The translations under genes and the position numbers were made by a program. 55,618 nt of DNA, from NCBI GenBank assembly GCA_964479445.1, contig CAYZMH010000007.1:1-55618 (forward strand). Reading direction: 5' to 3'. This document shows, piece after piece, positions 10,301 through 18,486 of the stretch. The stretch comes from CAYZMH01 sp964479445 (GTDB taxonomy: Bacteria; Bacteroidota; Bacteroidia; Bacteroidales; GCA-2748055). Every line of letters starts with the position of its first letter. The first letter of the stretch is position 1. A model generated the notes under the pieces. The model was given only the letters and a program-made list of their open reading frames with translations, made no database searches and was not told where the DNA came from.

Positions 10301-10461
10301 TTGGCGGAATTCACTCCTATGCAGGGGGATCTCCTTTTACCCTGCCCTGGTACTTCTATGCAATCGTACTGGGACTTATCGTTTTCTGTACCATCGCATA
10401 CCGGAGGCAGCTTCCCTATCCAGCTGAACCTTTAAAAGACCTGTCGAACGATCATGAATGA
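7387..10461 (+). CDS. ccsBA: Fused cytochrome c biogenesis protein CcsBA (ResB-CcsA)
   Basis: This is the System II heme exporter and cytochrome c synthase, which brings heme to the outer face of the inner membrane and attaches it to CxxCH apocytochromes. It is 1,024 residues long. The ResB-like half (about 1-460) has N-terminal helices, a large extracytoplasmic beta-rich domain and a further helix (GYFFLLAGMLAALLVPG). A 230-residue soluble region follows (about 470-700). The CcsA half has GHAPLSNGYESMIF and the tryptophan-rich heme-handling WWD motif, with SWGRYWGWDPKETWA within residues 907-926, then an H-rich helix (FIVHMH) and the terminal helices. The length and order match Bacteroidota fused proteins. 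It implies that the organism makes c-type cytochromes. Its end overlaps the next gene by 8 bp. Confidence 0.95.
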   Translation: MWKRLSFLVSMPFTGVLLVILVVALALATFIESSYGTETAWAVIYGARWFDLIFILIAINLLGAIIREKLYRRKKIVVFIFHAAFLLIILGAGITRYFSTDGMMRIREGDTASTMVSDDTYIRLEMNAGGETRQAVQEVRLSPLTPRKFRWSGKIDRKRVKVRSVDFVTNATRRYVASPGGIPYAQLILLSDHQYQVGIGSGESVQYPGVTFSLNHPDPEATIELLSRDDVLAAVPRKSLIVSDMSGGVTREVGAGDTLLLEPKRLYRMGETRFALRRFLPEAEARYVESGGSGAGGRMNLVKLEIRYEGMVSQIAVPGIATVPGESVEQSMGDLHITASYGSREIELPFSLHLNDFQIERYPGSNSPSSFASEVTLIDREQNIREDRRIYMNNVLKHRRYRFYQSSYDQDEKGTILSVNRDWLGTTVTYTGYFFLLAGMLAALLVPGTRFARMAKRTSRVSKVMLIGWMLIMGHSLAEARDMPAPERDQASEFGRLWVQGKEGRFKPVNTLSNEVLRKITHDARYEGLTADQVLLGMVIYPEAWQEAPLFEVEHPRLHRMLDYRGSRVSFKDFVGRSGYLLRDLVNEAYSKKVQERSDLDKEVIKLDERINVLYMVQSGELLRIYPDPGSENRQWLSVADVMRSEADPQNDTLGKVFMLYIEALQNGKRGITGDIVSFLDDYQQKDADILPAAGRKNAEILYNRVKLFPRLIRFYGIFGVILVILQFLRLFRARRWVTYMFNVGVIHLAVGFVLHTAALGLRWYISGHAPLSNGYESMIFVSWVSLLAGLIFVRRSGFAIGLTAILSTLSLLVAHMSWMNPDITNLVPVLKSPWLTIHVTVIMAGYGFLGLSALLGLVNIGFFASLRARNRKHIHAIISDVTRVNHLSMIAGLYFLTAGVFLGGVWANESWGRYWGWDPKETWALITTLVYAFIVHMHRFPGMRGSFAFNVAAFAGFSSVLMTYFGVNYFLGGIHSYAGGSPFTLPWYFYAIVLGLIVFCTIAYRRQLPYPAEPLKDLSNDHE

Positions 10462-10861
10462 ACTTACACTGACCACCCCGGCTCTTTTGTTTTCAGCCAT
10501 TTCGCTGATCATGCTTGCCTATACCAACCGTTTCCTGGCCTATGCAGCCCTGGTAAGGGATTTGCATACCAAGTTTCTGAAGAGCAAAAAACGCATATTC
10601 CTGTGGCAGATTGACAATTTACGGAAACGACTGATTCTGACCCGTTCCATGCAGGTGCTGGGTATTTCAAGCCTGCTGCTTTGTGTGGCCACCATGTTCC
10701 TGGTGTATGTCGGTGCAAAAGGATTTGCCGAACTGGTCTTTGGAGTGGCACTGGTGTTGCTGATCGGATCGTTAGCCCTGTTGATCTGGGAGATCCGGAT
10801 TTCCACCAGGGCGCTTGATATGCACCTGGGAGATATGGAAGAGGAAGAGGAAAAGGCTTAG
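10454..10861 (+). CDS. DUF2721 family membrane protein
   Basis: The 135-residue protein starts MNELTLTTPALLFSAISLIM and continues AYTNRFLAYAALVR, which is the DUF2721 signature. There are three hydrophobic segments: one at the N-terminus, and two close together after a basic helical stretch (KSKKRIFLWQIDNLRKRL). The tail is acidic (GDMEEEEEKA). Its function is unknown. The start lies inside the last codons of ccsBA, so it is probably translationally coupled and the last gene of the permease-feoAB-ccsBA unit. It ends 3 bp before the convergent CAP gene. Confidence 0.85.
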   Translation: MNELTLTTPALLFSAISLIMLAYTNRFLAYAALVRDLHTKFLKSKKRIFLWQIDNLRKRLILTRSMQVLGISSLLLCVATMFLVYVGAKGFAELVFGVALVLLIGSLALLIWEIRISTRALDMHLGDMEEEEEKA

Positions 10862-10864
10862 CGG

Positions 10865-11524
10865 TTACCCGGGAATTTCGTTCAGTCCGGACCGGTTTTG
10901 GGTTCCAAAGTCAATGACGCAGTTGTATCGCAGTCGTTTATGCGGACGAATAGCGACGCCGACGGAGTTGAAATCTTTGCTCAGGATGTTTTCCCTGTGT
11001 CCCAGGTTTTTCACCCCCTCATCGATCAGCAGGGTGATCACGATATCGATGGCACGGTCAAATCCGTAGGAGCAGTTTTCACCCACATGGTTGTAAGGAT
11101 TACCCATTACCGGTTTGAATCGCTTCCGGAAGTTTTTATGGCCCATGTGTCCTGTTTTGCCTGATTGATTAGCGTGTCCCTGGGCTATGGCGGTCAGGTC
11201 TTTTTCAGGGATAAGCGGATGGAGCGGATCCAGCCTTCTCAGGTCGCGGTAAAGGGACCGTACATACGATGTTTTGTCTGTATTGGTTGATTCAATGTAC
11301 TCGGTGAGAAATGTTTCACCGAATAGTTTTCCATCCAGGCGGGCCAGGTTCATAAAAAGGATCACTTTCTTCTCCTCCTCGGTGAGATATTCCAGGTCAG
11401 CGGCCGTATTGGCGCGATCGATCGCGGCCGGATCCCACTGGTCCCATACCGGGTTCTGGGCCATGCTGTCGGCGGAAGCCCCGAACAGGGCCATGATGAT
11501 TATAGCTGCCAGGAATGTTTTCAT
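10865..11524 (-). CDS. Exported CAP-domain (SCP/PR-1-like, YkwD-type) protein
   Basis: The 219-residue product has a signal peptide (MKTFLAAIIIMALFGASADS) and a CAP domain over roughly residues 50-205. The landmarks are an early helix with FMNLARLDG, AQGHANQSGKTGHMGH, the signature-like HVGENCSYG, and LGHRENILSKDFNSVGVAI near the end. Bacterial CAP proteins are secreted, and their biochemical role is generally unclear (binding or proteolysis has been proposed). The gene ends 3 bp from the stop of the DUF2721 gene on the opposite strand. It is separated by 156 bp from the GNAT gene upstream, so it may have its own promoter. Confidence 0.85.
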   Translation of the reverse strand: MKTFLAAIIIMALFGASADSMAQNPVWDQWDPAAIDRANTAADLEYLTEEEKKVILFMNLARLDGKLFGETFLTEYIESTNTDKTSYVRSLYRDLRRLDPLHPLIPEKDLTAIAQGHANQSGKTGHMGHKNFRKRFKPVMGNPYNHVGENCSYGFDRAIDIVITLLIDEGVKNLGHRENILSKDFNSVGVAIRPHKRLRYNCVIDFGTQNRSGLNEIPG

Positions 11525-11680
11525 AACCGGATCCTTTTAGCATACAACAACCGGGATGGCGGGAGGTTCACATGCGGTTTTATTTCGAATGGGAGCGGGG
11601 GAATCTCTGCACCTCGTATTTACGCTATGTTTCTGCCGGTTTATTCTGACCAGAAGTGCATGGCTGCCCACATCTGGCAT

Positions 11681-12121
11681 TCACTCCGTGCCCCAGCCTA
11701 TTTCGTTAACCTTCCGGATTATGTAGACATCGTAGCCTGAAAGTGCACTGAACCCGAATTTTTCATACAGGGCCCTGGCAGTCCGGTTGTCTTCGTGCAC
11801 TTCCAGTTTCACCTGGTATCCTTTTTGTTTAACGAAGTCCAGGGAAGCATCGGCAAGCATTTTACCGTATCCTTTTCCCTGGTAGGATCGTTTGATCCCG
11901 AAATGGTGGAGAAATACCCGTCTCCCGTCAAATGTAAGCCAGGAGGAACCTGCAATATCGCCGGTTGCATGATCTTCCAGGATCAGCAGTCTGCCTCCTA
12001 TCTGGTTGCACTGTTCGATGATCTCAGGGGTGTCTCCGCGTTCGAGGCCTCCCATATCGAGATTTTGCCACAGTTGTTGCAGCTCATCGAAATCTTCCCG
12101 CTGATAATCGCGAATGATCAT
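11681..12121 (-). CDS. GNAT family N-acetyltransferase
   Basis: This is a cytoplasmic acetyl-CoA-dependent acetyltransferase of 146 residues with a single GNAT fold. The acetyl-CoA loop reads RSYQGKGYGKMLADA (Q/RxxGxG/A type), preceded by the beta-4 strand VFLHHFGIK and followed by VHEDNRTARALYEKFGF, the usual motif B. The substrate cannot be told; the overall pattern resembles small-molecule or protein N-terminal acetylases equally. It starts 3 bp after the stop of the NfeD-type protease gene and is probably in its operon. Confidence 0.88.
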   Translation of the reverse strand: MIIRDYQREDFDELQQLWQNLDMGGLERGDTPEIIEQCNQIGGRLLILEDHATGDIAGSSWLTFDGRRVFLHHFGIKRSYQGKGYGKMLADASLDFVKQKGYQVKLEVHEDNRTARALYEKFGFSALSGYDVYIIRKVNEIGWGTE

Positions 12122-12124
12122 GGC

Positions 12125-13600
12125 TTATACTTTCACAACGTACACCTGTCCGGTTTCATACCGAATCACCTTCACGTTGTCCCCTTTTTCAATGAATCCG
12201 TATTCTGCTTTGGCATCGTAGATTTTCCCCTCCACCGTTACTCTTCCCGAAGGTCTCAGTACGGTTTGAGCTGTGCCTGTTTTTCCCACGAGTGTTTTCT
12301 GGGTTGAATCAACACCAAGGTATCCCTGGTTGGTATCCTGGTATTCTCCCAGCACCAGGCGCGAGAATGATTGGGTGGTCAGGAGTCTGTTGGCCGCCCA
12401 TATGGAACTGATCAGTCCGAGAAAGGCAGATAGCAGCACCAGTCCGAAAGACTTCATCAGAACGTTCAATCCTTCACCGGTAAACTCGTCGCCTTCAAAT
12501 ACGACGTTATCCACCAGGCTCAATGCGAGTCCGGTTACTAACGCAATTACCCCGGCCACCCCGGCCACCCCGAAGCCCGGGATGGCAAAGATCTCCACCA
12601 GGAGGAGAATCACTCCTGCCACAAAGATCAGCAGTTCCCAGTATTCGGCAAGTCCTTCTGCATAGAGCGGGAAGAAATAGAGCATGGCTGCCACAGCGGC
12701 GGCGGCCAGGGGAAATCCGATCCCGGGTGATTGAAGTTCAAAATAGATACCCCCGATGATCACCATGATAAGGAGTCCGCTCACCACCGGACTGATAAGG
12801 AGTCCGATGATCTTATCCATGGTGGAGGGGTTGTATTGCTTCAATTCATAGGTCTCTATTTCGAGTCGCTGAAATATCTCCTCCCGGTTATTGACAATGG
12901 CCTCACAAAACCCGTTATCCATGGCTTCTGAGGCGGTGAAGGTGATTACTTCGCCGGAGTCACTGACTCCCTCCACATAGATCCTTGGATCTACCATGGC
13001 TTCGGCAATATCGGGATTGCGTTTCCATACCAGCGTAGTGTCCGTTCCGGTTACAACCGTATCTTTTCCATGAGATTCGGCAGTGGCACGCATGGTGGCA
13101 CGCATGTACGACTGGTATTTATCGGGGACCTGTTCGCCGCTCTGGTTTACCACGGTGGCTGCCCCGATCTTGGCACTTGGTTTCATATAAATGCTGTCGC
13201 AGGCCAGCGAGATCAGGGCGCCTGCCGAGGCTGCGTTATCATCGATAAAACAGTAAACAGGGACGGTGGCGTTCAGGATACGGGTACGGATGGAATCGGC
13301 GGCGGAAACTTCGCCTCCATAGGTATTCATATGAATCAGTACCGCATCGGCATTCATCGATTCTGCTTCTTTGAGGGCGAGCTGGGTGGTGCGCCATACC
13401 GGGGCTGCAATCTGTTCCCGTATTTCGAATGTATAGATCAGCGGCTTGCCGAGTCGTTCCGGACTGCTGGCCGGTTCCCCGGAGATAGTATCCGGGGTGA
13501 GGGTATCCGCGGTCTGGCCTGCAGGAAAGGCAGGTTGAGCATTTGTATTTGTAAGGGCGGTGATCAGGATCACTGCTATGGTTGCGCTTAAACTTTTCAT
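12125..13600 (-). CDS. NfeD-type membrane-bound serine protease (ClpP/SppA class)
   Basis: The 491-residue protein begins with a signal peptide (MKSLSATIAVILITALTNTN, then AQPAF). The extracytoplasmic protease domain (about 50-280) has GGEVSAADSIR, the nucleophile context DNAASAGALISLACD (Ser125) and the general-base lysine in PSAKIGAATVV (Lys144), a Ser-Lys dyad as in NfeD-family proteases. Four or five membrane helices follow (about 290-410), then a C-terminal OB-fold NfeD domain (LVGKTGTAQTVLRPSGRV with IEKGDNVKVI). Relatives cleave membrane or stomatin-like proteins, but no stomatin gene is adjacent here. I start it at the ATG at 13600 because this places the signal peptide at the N-terminus; an upstream ATG at 13666 adds a cysteine-rich unlikely extension. 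Confidence 0.88.
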   Translation of the reverse strand: MKSLSATIAVILITALTNTNAQPAFPAGQTADTLTPDTISGEPASSPERLGKPLIYTFEIREQIAAPVWRTTQLALKEAESMNADAVLIHMNTYGGEVSAADSIRTRILNATVPVYCFIDDNAASAGALISLACDSIYMKPSAKIGAATVVNQSGEQVPDKYQSYMRATMRATAESHGKDTVVTGTDTTLVWKRNPDIAEAMVDPRIYVEGVSDSGEVITFTASEAMDNGFCEAIVNNREEIFQRLEIETYELKQYNPSTMDKIIGLLISPVVSGLLIMVIIGGIYFELQSPGIGFPLAAAAVAAMLYFFPLYAEGLAEYWELLIFVAGVILLLVEIFAIPGFGVAGVAGVIALVTGLALSLVDNVVFEGDEFTGEGLNVLMKSFGLVLLSAFLGLISSIWAANRLLTTQSFSRLVLGEYQDTNQGYLGVDSTQKTLVGKTGTAQTVLRPSGRVTVEGKIYDAKAEYGFIEKGDNVKVIRYETGQVYVVKV

Positions 13601-13759
13601 TATAAAATGGTTTGCAGTCAGACAGGCTGTGCACCGGTCTGGTGTAATACATCTATAAAAATACAATATTTTTCATGATTTGTTCCGGTGCATGGCATGA
13701 AGATGGTTCGGGCAACCGATCGGGGGTGAGCGGGTATTTCCCAACCACGAAAAAACTGC

Positions 13760-13767
13760 TAACTTTG
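13760..13767 (+). promoter_or_regulatory. -7 promoter box for purB
   Basis: TAACTTTG matches the Bacteroidota TAnnTTTG box exactly. Transcription would begin about 13772-13775, only a few bases before the ATG at 13776. This supports the second ATG at 13788 as the real purB start. Confidence 0.55.
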
Positions 13768-13787
13768 CTCAACCAATGTCAAACATC

Positions 13788-15131
13788 ATGGACATAAATA
13801 CACTAACCGCGATTTCCCCGGTGGATGGTCGGTACCGGAATAAGGTGCAGTCGCTCGGTGATTATTTCTCGGAGTATGCCCTGATCCGTTACCGGGTTCT
13901 TGTGGAAGTGGAGTATTTCATAGCGTTATGCGAAGAGAGTATTTGCCGTTCGGGCACTTTTCCGGAGGACAAATACCCCGAATTACGGACTATTTACGAA
14001 AAGATGACCCCTGATGATGCCCGAAAGGTCAAGCAGATCGAGGAGACCACCAATCATGATGTGAAGGCGGTGGAGTATTTCCTCAAGAACGCCTTTGATG
14101 AGCTGGGCCTGGAAGCTTTCAAGGAGTATATTCATTTCGGACTCACTTCGCAGGATATTAACAATACTGCCGTTCCGCTTTCGCTAAAAGAAGCCCTTGA
14201 TAAAGTTTACTACCCGGCATTGCAGGATCTTATTGAAAAGATTGAAGGACTGGGGGAGGAGTGGAAAGATATTCCGATGCTTGCCAGGACGCATGGTCAG
14301 CCTGCTTCTCCCACAAGACTCGGAAAGGAGATGGAAGTCTTTGCCGAGCGACTGAGGGTTCAGCGGAACCTTTTACAGGGCATTGCGATGCCTGCAAAAT
14401 TCGGAGGGGCTACCGGGAATATGAATGCACACGTGGTTGCTTTTCCCGCCACAGACTGGAAAGCATTCGGACAGCGTTTTGTCGAAGATAAGCTGGGACT
14501 GAAACGGAGCTGGCCGACCACGCAGATTGAGCATTATGATAACCTGGCAGCGATTTTTCACGGACTGGAGCGGATCAATACGGTACTGATCGATTTTTCG
14601 CGCGACATATGGAGCTATATCTCCATGGATTACTTCAAGCAGAAGCTTCGGAAGGGAGAGGTAGGTTCCTCGGCTATGCCGCACAAGGTCAATCCCATTG
14701 ATTTTGAAAACGCCGAGGGGAACCTGGGGGTTGCCAATGCGCTTTACAGTCACCTGGCTTCCAAGTTACCTGTATCGCGTCTTCAAAGGGATCTGACCGA
14801 TTCAACGGTGCTGCGCAATGTAGGGGTACCGGTGGCGCACTCACTGATCGCCCTTCAGTCGCTGATCAAAGGGCTCGGTAAGCTGATCGTGCATGGCCCT
14901 GCTATCCGGGACGACCTGGAAAAGCAGTGGAGTGTGGTTGCCGAAGCGATTCAGACGGTGCTTCGCCGCGAAGGGTTTCCCAATCCATATGAGGTCCTGC
15001 TGAAGCTGACGCGTACGAATGAAAAGATAACCCGCGAGGCAATTCACCGGTTTATTGACACGTTGGAAATAGCAGATGAAGTGAAAGAGGAGTTGAAAGC
15101 CATTACGCCCCGGAATTATACCGGGCTGTAG
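13788..15131 (+). CDS. purB: Adenylosuccinate lyase
   Basis: This cytoplasmic homotetrameric enzyme carries out two steps of purine synthesis, releasing fumarate from SAICAR and from adenylosuccinate. From the ATG at 13788 it has 447 residues (E. coli PurB has 456). It belongs to the E. coli-type subfamily: TAISPVDGRYRNKV at the N-terminus, ETTNHDVKAVEYFLK, HFGLTSQDINN, ARTHGQPASPTRLGKE, and the superfamily signature GSSAMPHKVNPIDFENAEGN containing the catalytic serine loop. An ATG four codons upstream (13776) is possible, but homologues begin at MDINTLTAISP and the promoter box almost abuts the earlier ATG. The gene stands alone, with the ABC exporter starting 28 bp downstream. Confidence 0.95.
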   Translation: MDINTLTAISPVDGRYRNKVQSLGDYFSEYALIRYRVLVEVEYFIALCEESICRSGTFPEDKYPELRTIYEKMTPDDARKVKQIEETTNHDVKAVEYFLKNAFDELGLEAFKEYIHFGLTSQDINNTAVPLSLKEALDKVYYPALQDLIEKIEGLGEEWKDIPMLARTHGQPASPTRLGKEMEVFAERLRVQRNLLQGIAMPAKFGGATGNMNAHVVAFPATDWKAFGQRFVEDKLGLKRSWPTTQIEHYDNLAAIFHGLERINTVLIDFSRDIWSYISMDYFKQKLRKGEVGSSAMPHKVNPIDFENAEGNLGVANALYSHLASKLPVSRLQRDLTDSTVLRNVGVPVAHSLIALQSLIKGLGKLIVHGPAIRDDLEKQWSVVAEAIQTVLRREGFPNPYEVLLKLTRTNEKITREAIHRFIDTLEIADEVKEELKAITPRNYTGL

Positions 15132-15159
15132 AAACTGGTGGTGAGCTAATTACACATCT

Positions 15160-16980
15160 ATGAGAAGGTTTTTACGATTACTCAGGTACCTGATTCCTTA
15201 TAAGTGGTATGCGATACGGAACATTGTGTTCAATATCCTCGGAGCTTTCTTTGCACTTTTCTCGTTTGCCATGATTATCCCGTTTCTGCAGGTGCTGTTT
15301 GATAAACAGGATATCATCACCGAACCGATGGACTTTGAACTGAGCACCGGGTATGCGGCTCATATGTACAACTATTTCCTGAGCAACCTCATGCTGGAAT
15401 ATGGCAAGCACGCCTCCCTGATCCTTGTGAGCTCAAGTGTGATTGTCTTCAGTCTGCTCAAGAACGGTTTTATTTTTCTTGCCAATTACAACCTGGCGCC
15501 GGTCCGTGCCTACACCGTACGCGATATACGTGATGAGATCTACCGGAAAGTACTGAAACTCCCGTTATCGTATTATTCAGAAGCCCGGAAAGGGGATGTA
15601 ATGGCCCGGATCTCCAACGATGTCCAGGAGATTGAAACCTCCATCATGAGCTCCCTTCAGATGTTGTTCAGGGATCCCATCACCATTATTGTTTACATGA
15701 CGATCCTGTTTACCGTCTCCTTCAAGTTATCGCTTTTCATGGTGGTGGTCTTGCCGTTGGCCGGTATTTTTATCGGCCGAATCGCAAAATCGCTCCGGAA
15801 AACCACTTTCAAAGGGCAGCAACGGCTGGGTGAAGTGCTTGCATTGCTGGAGGAGACCCTGTCAGGACTCCGGATCATAAAGGCATTCAATGGCGAGCAC
15901 TCCATGAAGCAGAAGTTTTACAGGGCCAACAACCGGTTTGCCCGCCTTCTCCGGAGTGTTATGCGAAGACGCTACCTGGCCAGTCCGATCAGTGAGTTCC
16001 TGGGAACCGTGGTTCTGATGATGATGATGGCTTTTGGAGGATGGCTGGTCCTGACCGGGCAGAATAATCTCACACCGGAAAACCTGATTTTCTTTTTAAT
16101 TGTTTTCAGTCAGGTGATCACCCCGGCCAAAAACTTCTCCTCTGCGTATTTTAATATTCAGAAGGGAATGGCTTCGGTGGACCGGGTTGATGAGCTGCTC
16201 AATGCCGAGGAACGTATCGATGAAAAGCCGGATGCCCTGCCCCTGGATGATTTCAGGGATTCCATAGAGTACCGGAATGTCTATTTCAGGTATTACCAGG
16301 AGGATGTACTGAAGGATATCAACCTGACGATCAAAAAGGGTCAGACCGTTGCCCTGGTCGGTAAATCGGGAAGCGGGAAATCTACCCTGGTGGATCTTCT
16401 GCCGCGGTTTATGGATGTCACCAGAGGGGAGATTCTGATCGACGGGAAACCGGTCAGGGATTACCGGATTAAAGATCTGCGCAAACAAATGGGCATCGTG
16501 TCGCAGCAATCGATCCTGTTCAATGACAGTTACCATAACAATATCGCCTTCGGAATGGAGGATGTGGATGAAGAACTGGTCAGAGAGGCTGCCAGGGTAG
16601 CCAATGCCGATGAGTTTATCCGGGAAGCACCGGATGCTTACAGCAGCGGGGTTGGAGACGGGGGTAACAAATTATCCGGAGGACAGAAGCAGAGGGTCAG
16701 CATCGCACGCGCTGTGATGGCCAATCCTCCCATCCTGATCCTGGATGAGGCCACCTCTTCCCTGGATACTGAGTCGGAACGGCTTGTCCAGGAGGCCATA
16801 TTGCAATTGATGAAAAATCGCACCTCCATTGTCATCGCACACCGGTTATCCACCATCAAACATGCGGATATGATTCTTGTAATGGATGAAGGCAGGATTG
16901 TGGAACGGGGGCGGCACGAGGAGTTACTGAAAAAACCGGGGGGATTGTACAAGAAGTTGCACGATATGCAAATGTTTTAA
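15160..16980 (+). CDS. MsbA-like ABC exporter (fused permease and ATPase)
   Basis: This is a 606-residue half-transporter that would work as a homodimer in the inner membrane. Residues about 1-330 are a six-helix ABC type 1 exporter domain. The nucleotide-binding domain has Walker A GKSGSGKS at 401-408, the Q-loop region GIVSQQSILFND, the signature LSGGQ at 505-509, Walker B ILILDE at 525-530 and the switch histidine in VIAHRLSTIKHAD. Both halves are intact. Proteins with this order include MsbA (lipid A flippase) and many drug or lipid exporters. The Bacteroidota member with MRRFLRLLRYLIPYKW at the N-terminus is commonly annotated as an MsbA-like exporter. A glycosyltransferase starts 3 bp later, which fits an envelope-lipid role, though the substrate is not proven. 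Confidence 0.9.
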   Translation: MRRFLRLLRYLIPYKWYAIRNIVFNILGAFFALFSFAMIIPFLQVLFDKQDIITEPMDFELSTGYAAHMYNYFLSNLMLEYGKHASLILVSSSVIVFSLLKNGFIFLANYNLAPVRAYTVRDIRDEIYRKVLKLPLSYYSEARKGDVMARISNDVQEIETSIMSSLQMLFRDPITIIVYMTILFTVSFKLSLFMVVVLPLAGIFIGRIAKSLRKTTFKGQQRLGEVLALLEETLSGLRIIKAFNGEHSMKQKFYRANNRFARLLRSVMRRRYLASPISEFLGTVVLMMMMAFGGWLVLTGQNNLTPENLIFFLIVFSQVITPAKNFSSAYFNIQKGMASVDRVDELLNAEERIDEKPDALPLDDFRDSIEYRNVYFRYYQEDVLKDINLTIKKGQTVALVGKSGSGKSTLVDLLPRFMDVTRGEILIDGKPVRDYRIKDLRKQMGIVSQQSILFNDSYHNNIAFGMEDVDEELVREAARVANADEFIREAPDAYSSGVGDGGNKLSGGQKQRVSIARAVMANPPILILDEATSSLDTESERLVQEAILQLMKNRTSIVIAHRLSTIKHADMILVMDEGRIVERGRHEELLKKPGGLYKKLHDMQMF

Positions 16981-16983
16981 TCT

Positions 16984-17943
16984 ATGCGAATCAGCGGTTT
17001 TTCCATGGGCAAAAATGCCCATAAGCTCTATTATCCTATGGCTCCTGCCATCGCATCGATTTTACCTGTCGTGGATGAATTTGTGGTGGCCCTGGGAGAC
17101 AGTGATGAGGATGACACTACCCGCAGGGAGATTGAGCGGTTGGGAAGTGACAAGATTCGCATCATTGATACCGAGTGGGACATTGAGAAGTATCCGCGGG
17201 GGATGGAACATGCTCATCAGACCGATCTGGCCAGGGAGCAATGCACCGGGGACTGGCTTTTTTACCTGCAATCGGACGAAGTGGTGCATGAGAAATACCT
17301 TAAGACCATAGAGGATCGTTGCCGGGAATTGCTGGATGACCGGGAGGTGGAAGGATTGTTGTTCAAATACCGTCATTTCTGGGGTGATTATCAGCACATA
17401 CAGGATTCCCATTGCTGGTACAGGAAGGAGATCCGGATTATCCGGAATGATCCGGAAATACATTCCTGGGAGTCGGCTCAATCGTTTCGCCGCATCCCGG
17501 GTTTTAATGGGAAGAATTACCGGCAGCAGGAGGGAACCTACAAGCTTAACGTTGCCGATGTGGATGCCTTTATCTATCATTATGGCTGGGTGCGGCCCCC
17601 GGCTGTGATGCAAAACAAGATCAAAGCCTTCAGCATGAATCATCGTGGAAGGGCTTCGGTGGAGAAACAGATCAGCGAAAAGAAGTTTGACCGCATTTTT
17701 GACTATGGCAATCTTTCACGTCTTACCCGTTTCAGGGGTACTCATCCTGCGGTGATGAAGGAGTGGATAAACGGGTTTGACTGGTCTGATCAGTTACGCT
17801 ACAAAGGAGCTGCACGCAGTCTGAATCCGGTCAAGAACAAGCATGATAAACGGAAATACCGCATGATTTCGTGGATCGAGAAGAATTTACTTTTTGGTTT
17901 GCGCCTGGGGGAATTCAGGAATTATAAGAAACTGAGAAGGTGA
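16984..17943 (+). CDS. Glycosyltransferase family 2-like protein
   Basis: The 319-residue cytoplasmic protein starts MRISGFSMGKNAHKLYYPM and has a GT-A-like pattern. There is an N-terminal strand with a VVDEFVVALGDSDEDDT segment, a basic WDIEKYPRGMEHA region, and GDWLFYLQSDEVVHEKYL, in which the SDE takes the place of the metal-binding DxD. The central part is rich in aromatic and charged residues (FKYRHFWGDY, CWYRKEIRIIRN), and the C-terminal part is basic. It lacks membrane helices. The donor and acceptor sugars are unknown. It follows the ABC exporter with a 3-bp gap, suggesting that the two are made together and may act on the same envelope glycolipid (inference). Confidence 0.78.
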   Translation: MRISGFSMGKNAHKLYYPMAPAIASILPVVDEFVVALGDSDEDDTTRREIERLGSDKIRIIDTEWDIEKYPRGMEHAHQTDLAREQCTGDWLFYLQSDEVVHEKYLKTIEDRCRELLDDREVEGLLFKYRHFWGDYQHIQDSHCWYRKEIRIIRNDPEIHSWESAQSFRRIPGFNGKNYRQQEGTYKLNVADVDAFIYHYGWVRPPAVMQNKIKAFSMNHRGRASVEKQISEKKFDRIFDYGNLSRLTRFRGTHPAVMKEWINGFDWSDQLRYKGAARSLNPVKNKHDKRKYRMISWIEKNLLFGLRLGEFRNYKKLRR

Positions 17944-18066
17944 TAAGCTGCAGCGGGGCTTGTGCAGGATGATCCGGTTAAGTATTTCCTGATTAAGCAT
18001 CTCCTGATTATGGATGCCCGGTCCGGGAATCATTATTGCGTATCACCCACACCCCTTCGCTTGTTC

Positions 18067-18486
18067 TTATAGCGGCCTGGTTTTATGATCCAGGTAAGCT
18101 CTCTTAAACCCTTCTTCGTCTCCATACGGTAAAAAATCTTCCTGGTGTTCCTGTTGCCGGAACCCCTCTTTTTCTTCATGCCGGATACCGCACCAGAACC
18201 GTTCTGTTTCGGAAAAGATCTTTACCCAGTACCTCACCACACCGTTTGCATAGCCGCAGTACACACAATAGTATTTCTGAAGTAGGTTCAGGTAGGGCAG
18301 CCTGTGCCGGTCAATTCGTATATACGATCTCCTGTTGACCAGTGGTATCCGGTACAGCGGGAAACTGATCCGGTGGTACAATTCCACGTAGAGGTCCATT
18401 ACCGCGATGGGGAAAATTGCCAGTGTAATCAGTGGCATGGCCGGCAGGTGGCGCAGAAACCGGTTTTTTCGGGTCAAGTATTTCAT
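18067..18486 (-). CDS. Conserved hypothetical protein with CxxC motif
   Basis: This 139-residue protein starts MKYLTRKNRFLRHLPAMPLI and has one hydrophobic stretch near the N-terminus (residues about 14-32, LPAMPLITLAIFPIAVMDLY). The rest is aromatic and basic: NRRSYIRIDRHRLPYLNLLQKY is followed by the paired cysteines CVYCGYANGVV, then WVKIFSETERFWCGIRHEE. The pattern resembles a small family of membrane-associated proteins found widely in Bacteroidota, but I cannot name a function. The CxxC could bind metal or be redox-active. It stands alone on the minus strand, convergent with the glycosyltransferase (123 bp between their stops). Confidence 0.7.
   Translation of the reverse strand: MKYLTRKNRFLRHLPAMPLITLAIFPIAVMDLYVELYHRISFPLYRIPLVNRRSYIRIDRHRLPYLNLLQKYYCVYCGYANGVVRYWVKIFSETERFWCGIRHEEKEGFRQQEHQEDFLPYGDEEGFKRAYLDHKTRPL

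Noticed and set aside
17062..17643. Minus-strand frame of 193 codons opposite the glycosyltransferase
   Set aside because: It is fully inside a gene with family motifs and has no recognisable domain of its own.
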